DNA from: Candidatus Mediterraneibacter gallistercoris
GTDB lineage: Bacteria; Bacillota_A; Clostridia; Lachnospirales; Lachnospiraceae
Reading direction: 5' to 3'
Length of the DNA stretch: 9,260 nucleotides
Assembly: GCA_019119745.1 (NCBI GenBank)
Contig: DWWI01000092.1
Coordinates: 1-9,260 of the forward strand
The position numbers were made by a program, and so were the translations under genes. Below the pieces are notes generated by a model, which was given only the letters and a program-made list of their open reading frames with translations, was not told the origin of the DNA and searched no databases. Shown here piece by piece: positions 1 through 5,862 of the stretch (position 1 is its first letter; every line of letters starts with the position of its first letter).

Positions 1-1
1 C

Positions 2-232
2 AGATACGGAAGAATCTATCACAATCTGTATGAAAATAACACAGAAGAGCAGGAACCGTCCGGAGGTACATTTTACATACGTCTGGTGATCGGGATCCTC
101 TGCTTTGTATGCTTCGTGTATATGGATCAGAGTAAGGCGGAGATCGCACAGGTAAACAGCACTGCTATTGTCGATCAGATCGAGAAAGAAGTTGATACGG
201 ACGCGATCGTGGAGGCGTGGAAAGCATTGTAA
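2..232 (+). CDS. C-terminal part of an unidentified single-pass membrane protein
   Basis: The plus-strand frame is open from base 2 to the TAA at 230-232 and gives the last 76 residues of a protein whose start lies outside the window. A polar stretch with NNTEEQEPSGG is followed by one hydrophobic segment at about fragment residues 24-40 (starting FYIRLVIGILCF). A charged, probably helical tail rich in Glu, Asp and Lys follows and ends in EAWKAL. This suggests a membrane-anchored protein with a short C-terminal domain on one side. I do not recognise the family and assign no function. That it is real rests on the uninterrupted frame, its ordinary amino-acid composition and the strong terminator that follows 84 bases after the stop. 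It is not part of the sugar-use genes downstream, from which that terminator separates it. Confidence 0.7.
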   Translation, partial: RYGRIYHNLYENNTEEQEPSGGTFYIRLVIGILCFVCFVYMDQSKAEIAQVNSTAIVDQIEKEVDTDAIVEAWKAL

Positions 233-316
233 TTACCTTTATGAAAATTCTTTCTGCTTGATTAAGAAAGTGATAGAAAGCAGCAGAAAAATCCTGTAAA
301 ATAAAAACAGAGCATC

Positions 317-354
317 GGACCGCCGGACTTATGCGAAGCTCGGCGGTCCTTTTT
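317..354 (+). terminator. Strong intrinsic terminator after the upstream membrane-protein gene
   Basis: The arms GGACCGCCG (317-325) and CGGCGGTCC (341-349) are perfectly complementary over nine GC-rich pairs. The stem can extend inward by several A-T/C-G pairs around one bulged C (position 339), closing on a loop of about five bases (331-335). A run of five T's (350-354) follows at once. It ends transcription of the upstream gene and leaves only about 54 bases before the GH13 start, so that gene needs a promoter in this short AT-rich stretch or depends on read-through. Confidence 0.92.
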
Positions 355-408
355 ATATCGATCAATTATTAATAATTTTTTCAAGATCAGAAAAGGAAGG
401 AAAAATCA

Positions 409-2082
409 ATGGATAAAAAATGGTGGAAAGAAAGCGTCGTATATCAGATCTATCCGAGAAGTTTTAAAGACAGTAACGGGGACGGAATCGGTGACCTGGA
501 CGGTATCACAGACAAGCTGGATTATCTGAAAGAACTGGGTATCGATGTAATCTGGCTCTCGCCGGTCTACCAGTCGCCCAATGACGACAACGGCTATGAT
601 ATCAGTGACTATCGTGCAATCATGAAAGAGTTTGGAACAATGGCGGATTATGACAGGATGCTTGCCGAGGCACATAAAAGAGGCATCCGTATCGTCATGG
701 ATCTTGTGGTAAACCATACTTCAGATGAACATAAATGGTTTATAGAGAGCCGCAAATCAAAAGATAATCCATACAGGGATTACTATATCTGGCGTCAGGC
801 AAAGAACGGAAAAGAACCGAACAACTGGGGCTCATGTTTTTCGGGTTCCGCATGGGAATATGACAGTACGACCGATATGTATTATCTTCATCTTTTCTCC
901 AAGAAACAGCCGGATCTGAACTGGGATAATCCTAAAGTAAGGAAAGAAGTATTCGACATGATGAACTGGTGGCTGGACAAGGGCGTAGACGGATTCCGTA
1001 TGGATGTGATCAGCTTAATCTCAAAAGATCAGACATTTCCGGACGGAGTACCGGGCATCAACGGATACGCAAGCTTCAACGAGCCTGCCAACGGTCCCCA
1101 TGTCCACGAATACCTGCAGGAAATGAGGAGAGAAGTGCTGGACGGCAGAGATACCCTTACTGTAGGAGAGTGTTCGGGAGTAACTCTGGAAGAAGCAAAA
1201 AAATACGCCCGGAGCGACGGAAAAGAACTGAATATGGTATTCCAGTTTGAACATATGGATGTAGACGCTGACGGCACAAACAAATGGGCGGATAAGAAGA
1301 TGGATCTGCGCGACCTGAAATCAATCCTGACAAAGTGGCAGAAAGGTCTTGATTCCATCGCGTGGAACAGCCTGTTCTGGGAGAATCACGATCAGCCCCG
1401 CTCCGTTTCAAGGTTTGGAAATGACGGCAAATACCGCGAACTGTCCGCCAAAATGCTGGCTACCTGTCTCCACATGATGCAGGGAACTCCTTATATCTAT
1501 CAGGGCGAGGAGCTCGGCATGACAAATGTGCCGTTTAAAGACATCTCCGACTTCCGTGATCTTGACAGTATCAATGCTTATCATGAACTGGTCGGCCAGG
1601 GGGTCTTTACTGAGGAAGAGATGATGAAATATCTGCGCTACAAGAGCCGCGATAACGCCCGCACACCGTTCCAGTGGGATGATACGGAAAACGCAGGCTT
1701 TACGACGGGCGCACCTTGGATCATGGTAAATCCGAACTACAAAGAAATCAACGCCAAAGACCAGCTTGAAAGAGAGGACTCCGTATTCCGCTATTACCAG
1801 AAACTGATCCGGCTCAGAAAAGAACATGAAATCATTGTGTACGGAAGTTATGACCTGCTCCTGCCGGATGACAGAGAGCTATATGTATACACCCGTACAC
1901 TCGGGAATGAAAAGCTGCTCGTTGTATGTAACTTCTATGGAAATACACGTACAATGGAACTTCCGGAGGGGTGGGCACAAGAAGGCGCAGAACTTCTGAT
2001 CGGGAATTACGGTGATATCTCCTGCAAAGAGAGTGCGGCAACAGTGCGGCCTTATGAGGCATTTGTTCTCAAAATAAAATAA
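409..2082 (+). CDS. GH13 (subfamily 31-like) alpha-glucosidase, oligo-1,6-glucosidase type
   Basis: This 557-residue enzyme probably releases glucose from the non-reducing end of isomalto-oligosaccharides and related alpha-1,6-glucosides in the cytoplasm; there is no signal peptide. The whole fold is present. A calcium-loop motif DSNGDGIGDLDG lies at residues 21-32. Region I is DLVVNH (98-103). Region V is QPDLN (167-171). Region II is GFRMDV with nucleophile Asp199. Region III is TVGE with acid/base Glu254. Region IV is ENHD with Asp328. A C-terminal beta domain ends near RPYEAFVLKIK. In this family, Val directly after the nucleophile (Val200 here) goes with alpha-1,6 specificity, whereas Ala or Thr goes with alpha-1,4. 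QPDLN is also typical of the oligo-1,6-glucosidase group. The length matches MalL/DexB-type enzymes of about 555-560 residues. AGGAAGG (394-400) lies 8 bases before the ATG. It is a single gene, convergent with the AraC gene. DexB-like dextran glucosidase or a trehalulose/sucrose-isomer hydrolase are alternatives within the subfamily. Confidence 0.95.
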   Translation: MDKKWWKESVVYQIYPRSFKDSNGDGIGDLDGITDKLDYLKELGIDVIWLSPVYQSPNDDNGYDISDYRAIMKEFGTMADYDRMLAEAHKRGIRIVMDLVVNHTSDEHKWFIESRKSKDNPYRDYYIWRQAKNGKEPNNWGSCFSGSAWEYDSTTDMYYLHLFSKKQPDLNWDNPKVRKEVFDMMNWWLDKGVDGFRMDVISLISKDQTFPDGVPGINGYASFNEPANGPHVHEYLQEMRREVLDGRDTLTVGECSGVTLEEAKKYARSDGKELNMVFQFEHMDVDADGTNKWADKKMDLRDLKSILTKWQKGLDSIAWNSLFWENHDQPRSVSRFGNDGKYRELSAKMLATCLHMMQGTPYIYQGEELGMTNVPFKDISDFRDLDSINAYHELVGQGVFTEEEMMKYLRYKSRDNARTPFQWDDTENAGFTTGAPWIMVNPNYKEINAKDQLEREDSVFRYYQKLIRLRKEHEIIVYGSYDLLLPDDRELYVYTRTLGNEKLLVVCNFYGNTRTMELPEGWAQEGAELLIGNYGDISCKESAATVRPYEAFVLKIK

Positions 2083-2093
2083 GACGGCTTATT
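2078..2093. terminator. Weak palindrome at the convergent gene ends, possible bidirectional terminator
   Basis: AATAAG (2078-2083) and CTTATT (2088-2093) form a perfect 6-bp inverted repeat around a 4-base loop. It contains both stop codons: the TAA of the GH13 gene on the plus strand and the TAA of the AraC gene on the minus strand. On the minus strand the hairpin is followed directly by TTATTTT. On the plus strand six T's come only after an 8-base gap (2102-2107). The stem is AT-rich and short, so termination would be weak at best. No better terminator is visible between these genes. Confidence 0.3.
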
Positions 2094-3291
2094 CAAATTC
2101 TTTTTTGCCGTACAGTTCCCTGAACTGATGCATTGTAAAACCCGTAACTTTCTTAAACTTTGCTCCAAGGTAACTCTGTGAACAAAAACCGAGATAAGAA
2201 GCAATCTGACTGTAGGAATACCGGGAATAGATCAGCATATTTTTTACAAGCTTAATTTTTTCATTCAGAATATAATCACTGATTGTAATTCCCTCACTGC
2301 GCCGGAACAGATCAGAAAGATAGTTCTGGTTCACATACAGCGCTTTGGCAATTTCCTGCGTGGATATCTTATCGTGCAGATGGGAGAAGATATAATCCTT
2401 GCAGCGGCTGATCCTTGAATCAGCCGCTGTATGTTTTTCCGGTCCTTTCTGTGATTCCTTTATATCTTTCACCAGAAGCGTGTACTGCATCTCCGCCTGT
2501 CTTCCAAGCTGTAATGCGCCTTCCGGACTTTTCGCTTCCTCGATCTTATTGATATAACTGTCACTCAAAGAATAGGCAGTTTCCGCCATTACGCCGCTCT
2601 CCATCGCAGCGCGTGAGGCAAGCGTCACGAGCACAATCGCAAGATTCTGGTTACTCCGAAGCGATGTCTTTGCCAGAATTCCCAACTTTCCGGTATAGTC
2701 TTCCTGCCAGCTTTTCTTCAGCGCCTCAACGTTTCCGCTGCGGATACTTTCCACTTCCCGTATTTCCTGATCGTACGGATTATGCATGGAGATGTTCTCC
2801 TGATTTTCAAAGATTATGTCTGTAAATTTCTTTTGTATTTCATACTGGATATCCCTGTCCAGACAGTTAAACTGTAAGGCTTCCTCCATAGAACAGGGCT
2901 GATCACTGAACATATTGTGAAGAAGCAGACCGTCTCTTAAAAGGTCTGTAGTACTGCACTGGTATAGTACCGGAAGCAGAGCTCTCGCAAGCGGCTTATC
3001 CGAATAATAGATGCGGCATACATTTCCCCTTACAAGCCGAACAGGCCCGATAATATAAAGCTTTTCTTCCGTCAGAATCAGGGCATAAGCCGCCAGATCC
3101 GGGTTTACGGCAATAACCGGATGACTTTCAGAAGCGGCATTTCTCAACTGCACGAATAATCTGCCGTCCACGGTCTGTTCCAGATCTTTCCTCATGCATA
3201 CACTGTCAACGCAGCCCCCGTCCATCGAGAAGATATGTACGCGGGTATGAAGCTGCCGGGACAGGTATTCCATCAGATATTCTATATTCAC
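2089..3291 (-). CDS. AraC-family transcriptional regulator with N-terminal sensor domain
   Basis: This 400-residue DNA-binding regulator is divergent from the GH5-transporter-GH43 operon and is its likely activator. The C-terminal about 105 residues are a standard AraC/XylS domain. The first helix-turn-helix is near 309-330 (STQEIAKALYVNQNYLSDLF). The second is near 359-390 and carries the family signature as GFCSQSYLGAKFKKVTGFT followed by MHQFRE. The N-terminal about 280 residues are not a cupin of the classic AraC type that I can recognise. They contain a segment ending LYIIGPVRL (about 78-86) and helical stretches, as in long regulators common in Lachnospiraceae. The ligand is unknown; an oligosaccharide imported by this locus is the natural guess. 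The start is a GTG chosen because AAAGGGG stands 9 bases before it, while the next ATG (residue 7) has no such site. It is convergent with the GH13 gene. The direct repeats upstream suggest autoregulation. Confidence 0.92.
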   Translation of the reverse strand: MNIEYLMEYLSRQLHTRVHIFSMDGGCVDSVCMRKDLEQTVDGRLFVQLRNAASESHPVIAVNPDLAAYALILTEEKLYIIGPVRLVRGNVCRIYYSDKPLARALLPVLYQCSTTDLLRDGLLLHNMFSDQPCSMEEALQFNCLDRDIQYEIQKKFTDIIFENQENISMHNPYDQEIREVESIRSGNVEALKKSWQEDYTGKLGILAKTSLRSNQNLAIVLVTLASRAAMESGVMAETAYSLSDSYINKIEEAKSPEGALQLGRQAEMQYTLLVKDIKESQKGPEKHTAADSRISRCKDYIFSHLHDKISTQEIAKALYVNQNYLSDLFRRSEGITISDYILNEKIKLVKNMLIYSRYSYSQIASYLGFCSQSYLGAKFKKVTGFTMHQFRELYGKKEFE

Positions 3292-3300
3292 GGATATATT

Positions 3301-3307
3301 CCCCTTT
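3301..3307 (-). promoter_or_regulatory. Ribosome binding site that fixes the GTG start of the AraC gene
   Basis: Read on the minus strand the sequence is AAAGGGG, followed by nine bases and then GTG. This spacing is good for a Firmicute. The in-frame ATG six codons further in has no purine-rich sequence at the right distance, so the GTG is preferred. Confidence 0.7.
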
Positions 3308-3362
3308 CATTTTCATTTCTCTTTTTTGAGTCATGTATGCCCCTGTACAAATGGATAAGTCC

Positions 3363-3368
3363 AGTATA
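3363..3368 (-). promoter_or_regulatory. Probable extended -10 element for the AraC-family gene
   Basis: On the minus strand this is TATACT preceded by TGA, giving TGATATACT. That is an extended -10 with five of six consensus bases. No good -35 hexamer lies 16-18 bases upstream, which an extended -10 can tolerate. The place where a -35 would fall (about 3386-3391) lies inside the first of the two direct repeats, so a protein bound there could block or alter this promoter. Transcription would begin near 3356 and give a leader of about 65 bases. Confidence 0.5.
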
Positions 3369-3376
3369 TCACATCG

Positions 3377-3413
3377 CTGAGAATAATGATATACAACTGA
3401 GTATAATGATATA
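3377..3413. repeat. Tandem 17-bp direct repeats, probable AraC-type operator
   Basis: Two copies of CTGAGWATAATGATATA lie at 3377-3393 and 3397-3413. They differ only at the sixth base (A against T), and equivalent bases are 20 bp apart, about two helical turns. AraC-family activators commonly bind paired direct half-sites about 21 bp apart, so the same face of the DNA would be presented twice. The pair sits between the divergent AraC and GH5 genes. It overlaps the -35 position of the regulator's own promoter and ends where the -35 of the operon promoter would be expected. The repeat itself is seen directly; that the neighbouring regulator binds it is inference. Confidence 0.75.
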
Positions 3414-3436
3414 TTTTTCGTCATCTCGTTGATAAA
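3408..3436 (+). promoter_or_regulatory. Possible activator-dependent promoter of the GH5-transporter-GH43 operon
   Basis: GATAAA (3431-3436) matches four of six -10 bases. The hexamer 17 bp upstream, GATATA (3408-3413), is a poor -35 that forms the end of the second direct repeat. A weak -35 overlapped by the proximal half-site is the arrangement of activator-dependent AraC-family promoters. The sequence TATAAT at 3402-3407 inside the second repeat is a perfect -10 hexamer but has no useful -35 before it, and it would put the start within 10 bases of the repeat. The true start site therefore cannot be settled from sequence alone. Confidence 0.3.
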
Positions 3437-3475
3437 GTGAAATCAGAATAAACCAAACGAAAAGGAGATGACAGT

Positions 3476-4651
3476 ATGTACATCAAAGGAGTAAACCTCG
3501 GAAACTGGCTTGTCCTGGAAAAGTGGATGAGTCCGGCTCTCTTTGAGGGCACATCGGCAGAAGATGAATATTATCTGCCAAGGCAGCTTCCGAAAGATGT
3601 CTATGCGGCAAGGATCCAGATCCACCGCAGTGAATACATCACGGAACGGGATTTTGCACAGATCCGGTCTTTCGGTATGAATATGGTCCGCATTCCGGTA
3701 CCGTATTTTATCTTCGGGGACTGTCCGCCATTCATCGGATGTATCAGTGAACTTGACAAAGCATTTAACTGGGCGGACCGGTACGGACTGAAAGTCCTCA
3801 TAGACCTGCATACAGTTCCCAGCAGCCAGAACGGCTTTGACAACGGCGGTCTTTCCGGAGTCTGCAAATGGGCACAGCAGCCGGAAAGTGTCGAATTCAC
3901 TTTACAGGTGCTTGAAAAACTGTCGGAACGTTACGCTGCGCATCCGGCATTGTGGGGCATCGAGGTCGTCAATGAGCCTCTTCTCGAATCTGCGTGGGAT
4001 ACCATGAATATCGAAGAACGCTACCCGGCGGTTGATAAAGAGATGGCAGAAGGAACTGCTCCTGTCCCCCTTGATTTTCTCAAAAACTTCTATATAGAGG
4101 CATACCACCGCATGAGGAAATATCTGCCGGAAGAGAAAGCGATCGTCATACATGACGGTTATGATCTCACTGCGTGGAAAGGCTTTATGCAGGAAGACAG
4201 CTTTCAGAATGTCGTGCTCGATACGCACCAGTATCTGATGTTCGCAGAGCAGAACGGCTGTGAACAGACATTAGAAGCCTACCTGCGCTATATCAGGGAG
4301 ACACTGACACCGGCGCTGGAAGAGATGTCGCAGCATTTTCCACTCATCTGCGGCGAATGGAGTCTTTTTAATTCGCTTGTCTGCGGTCATGACACGAAAG
4401 GCGGGCAGAGCGTATTAAACGGCATACAGGGAATGTCAACAGAGACTTTTACACCGGAGGAAAAGAAGGAAATCTATAGTCAGCTTGCAGAGGCGCAACT
4501 TGCGGCATGGAAGAAAGGAATCGGTAACTTTTACTGGAACTACAAGCTGCTTTTGGATACCGTAAATAATCCGGACTGGATCGGCTGGGACTGCTGGGAT
4601 CTTGGCAGATGTATCGCATCGGGCTGGTTCCCGTCAGACAGGCAGATTTAA
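3476..4651 (+). CDS. GH5 exo-beta-1,3-glucanase/beta-glucosidase-like enzyme, cytoplasmic
   Basis: This 391-residue glycoside hydrolase family 5 protein resembles the exo-beta-1,3-glucanase group best known from yeast Exg1. It opens with KGVNLGNWLVLEKWM (residues 4-18), matching the GVNLGGWLV(L/T)E opening of that group. The retaining machinery is complete: Arg72 in MVRIPV, His112 in DLHTVP, acid/base Glu167 in VVNEP, the His/Tyr motif DTHQY (249-253), nucleophile Glu294 in CGEWS, and the aromatic FYWNYK (352-357). It should cleave glucose from beta-glucan oligosaccharides or beta-glucosides. Linkage (1,3, 1,6 or other) cannot be read from the sequence. There is no signal peptide, unlike secreted fungal relatives, so the substrate must be imported. 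AAGGAG (3462-3467) lies 8 bases before the ATG. It is the first gene of the operon, with 38 bases to the transporter start. Confidence 0.88.
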   Translation: MYIKGVNLGNWLVLEKWMSPALFEGTSAEDEYYLPRQLPKDVYAARIQIHRSEYITERDFAQIRSFGMNMVRIPVPYFIFGDCPPFIGCISELDKAFNWADRYGLKVLIDLHTVPSSQNGFDNGGLSGVCKWAQQPESVEFTLQVLEKLSERYAAHPALWGIEVVNEPLLESAWDTMNIEERYPAVDKEMAEGTAPVPLDFLKNFYIEAYHRMRKYLPEEKAIVIHDGYDLTAWKGFMQEDSFQNVVLDTHQYLMFAEQNGCEQTLEAYLRYIRETLTPALEEMSQHFPLICGEWSLFNSLVCGHDTKGGQSVLNGIQGMSTETFTPEEKKEIYSQLAEAQLAAWKKGIGNFYWNYKLLLDTVNNPDWIGWDCWDLGRCIASGWFPSDRQI

Positions 4652-4675
4652 ATCTAAATCAAGGGAAGAGAAAAG

Positions 4676-4681
4676 AGGAGG
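4676..4681 (+). promoter_or_regulatory. Ribosome binding site that fixes the transporter start
   Basis: AGGAGG lies 8 bases before the ATG at 4690. An upstream in-frame ATG at 4609 lies inside the GH5 gene, would add 27 polar residues unlike any transporter N-terminus (MYRIGLVPVRQADLNLNQGK at its head), and has no ribosome binding site. The ATG at 4690 is therefore preferred. Confidence 0.85.
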
Positions 4682-4689
4682 CAAATAGA

Positions 4690-5832
4690 ATGAAAAGAGA
4701 TCTGTGTGTGCCTCTGGCTGTCTGTACGGTTCTGATGTTCAGCGTACCCGCTTCATTTACGGGAAAGGCGCAGCTTGTATATATGTTCCTGACCTACAAT
4801 CTGGTATCCACCATCTTCTATACCGGTGTCAATGTCCCCTATGCGACACTGCAGGGACTGATGACCACAGATCAGTATGAGAGAGGGCTGCTCGGAAATT
4901 TCCGCAACCTGCTTTCTACATTCGGCACCATGACGATCAACACAGTAGTATTAAAGATGACCGGCTTCTTCGGCGGCGGAGACCAGTATGCACAGAAAGG
5001 CTGGACAATAACCGTAGCAATACTCATGGTTCTGTTCGTGATTCTGAACATGTTTATGTTCTTTACCTGTAAAGAACGTGTAACAGATCAGAGCAAAGAA
5101 AAGGCAGACCAGAAAGAATCCGTATCATTTATAAAAGGCATCGCTTCTATGGTCAGGAACAAATACTGGCTCCTGATGGTTTGCAACTTGTTCTTTATGT
5201 ATTTTATGATGTCTATTTTCTTCGGTACGGTGCTGTATTTCACAAAATATAACATGGGAGACGAAAGCCGCTATGCAATGGTTGCCAATCTGCTTTCCGC
5301 CGCTCAGATCATCACACTGTTTGTGACACCATTCCTGATGAAAAAGATCAGTAAACGTTATCTGAACATGGCGGGAATGGCGGTCGTGGCACTGGGATGC
5401 GCCATCGGAGGGCTTACAACAAGCTATCCTCTGATCTGCATGACCTCCATACTCAAAGGAATCGGTTTCGGCTTTGCCGGCTCAACGATGTTCGGATGTC
5501 TTCAGGATGCGATCACCTACAGAGAGTGGAAAGCCGGGTATAATGCAGCCGGCATGGGAAACGCCGCAGCCTCATTCTGTATGAAGATCGGTTCGGGACT
5601 TGGCACTGCCGCACTCGGCTGGATCCTTGCTGCTGGCGGCTTTGTCGAAAAACTAGGCGAGGGCATGTCCCAGAGTGCTTCCGCACTTGGGGCGATCAAT
5701 ATGTCCTTTGCATGGGTGCCGGCTCTTACTGCCGTTATCAGCGCAGTCTGCATGATCTTCTTTGACCTTGATAAACATTACGAGCGTGCAGTCACAGATC
5801 TGGCACAGGGAAAACATAAGGACGATATATAA
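4690..5832 (+). CDS. GPH-family sugar:cation symporter, N-terminally truncated
   Basis: This 380-residue membrane protein belongs to the glycoside-pentoside-hexuronide:cation symporters (MelB relatives), which import oligosaccharides with Na+ or H+. Family features seen include GVNVPYATL (residues 46-54), ERGLLGNFR (64-72), a hydrophilic central loop (about 127-150, rich in Lys and Glu), and the terminal region DAITYREWKAGYNAAG (273-288). I count about 10 hydrophobic segments, from residue 6 to 358, where the family has 12. The protein starts MKRDLCVPLAVCTVLMF. In complete relatives the CVPLAV part sits in helix III after a motif like RWGK-RPW. Roughly 80-90 residues are therefore missing, with the Asp residues of helices I and II that bind sugar and cation in MelB (D19, D55, D59). 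Only 38 bases separate it from the GH5 stop, so the missing part is not hidden there. The rest is intact and in frame. A functional transporter is unlikely; it may be a recent internal deletion or an assembly error. Confidence 0.85.
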   Translation: MKRDLCVPLAVCTVLMFSVPASFTGKAQLVYMFLTYNLVSTIFYTGVNVPYATLQGLMTTDQYERGLLGNFRNLLSTFGTMTINTVVLKMTGFFGGGDQYAQKGWTITVAILMVLFVILNMFMFFTCKERVTDQSKEKADQKESVSFIKGIASMVRNKYWLLMVCNLFFMYFMMSIFFGTVLYFTKYNMGDESRYAMVANLLSAAQIITLFVTPFLMKKISKRYLNMAGMAVVALGCAIGGLTTSYPLICMTSILKGIGFGFAGSTMFGCLQDAITYREWKAGYNAAGMGNAAASFCMKIGSGLGTAALGWILAAGGFVEKLGEGMSQSASALGAINMSFAWVPALTAVISAVCMIFFDLDKHYERAVTDLAQGKHKDDI

Positions 5833-5862
5833 ACAAGTAAAAATCAGAAAGGATATACGATC

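Noticed and set aside
252..288. Inverted repeat TTCTGC / GCAGAA in the gap before the first terminator, with nearby GAAAG repeats.
   Set aside because: The arms are short and AT-rich, with a long loop and no T run; this is easily chance in such sequence.
348..376. Possible promoter for the GH13 gene, with AATAAT at 371-376 as -10.
   Set aside because: The hexamer 17 bp upstream is CCTTTT, unlike a -35, and overlaps the terminator T run. The promoter of this gene is not identifiable.
1408..1827. Minus-strand open frame of 139 codons.
   Set aside because: It is antisense to the intact GH13 gene, has no ribosome binding site I can see and no recognisable family.
4609..4689. Upstream in-frame ATG that would lengthen the transporter by 27 residues inside the end of the GH5 gene.
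   Set aside because: The added residues are polar and not transporter-like, there is no ribosome binding site, and AGGAGG stands before the ATG at 4690. It does not supply the missing helices.
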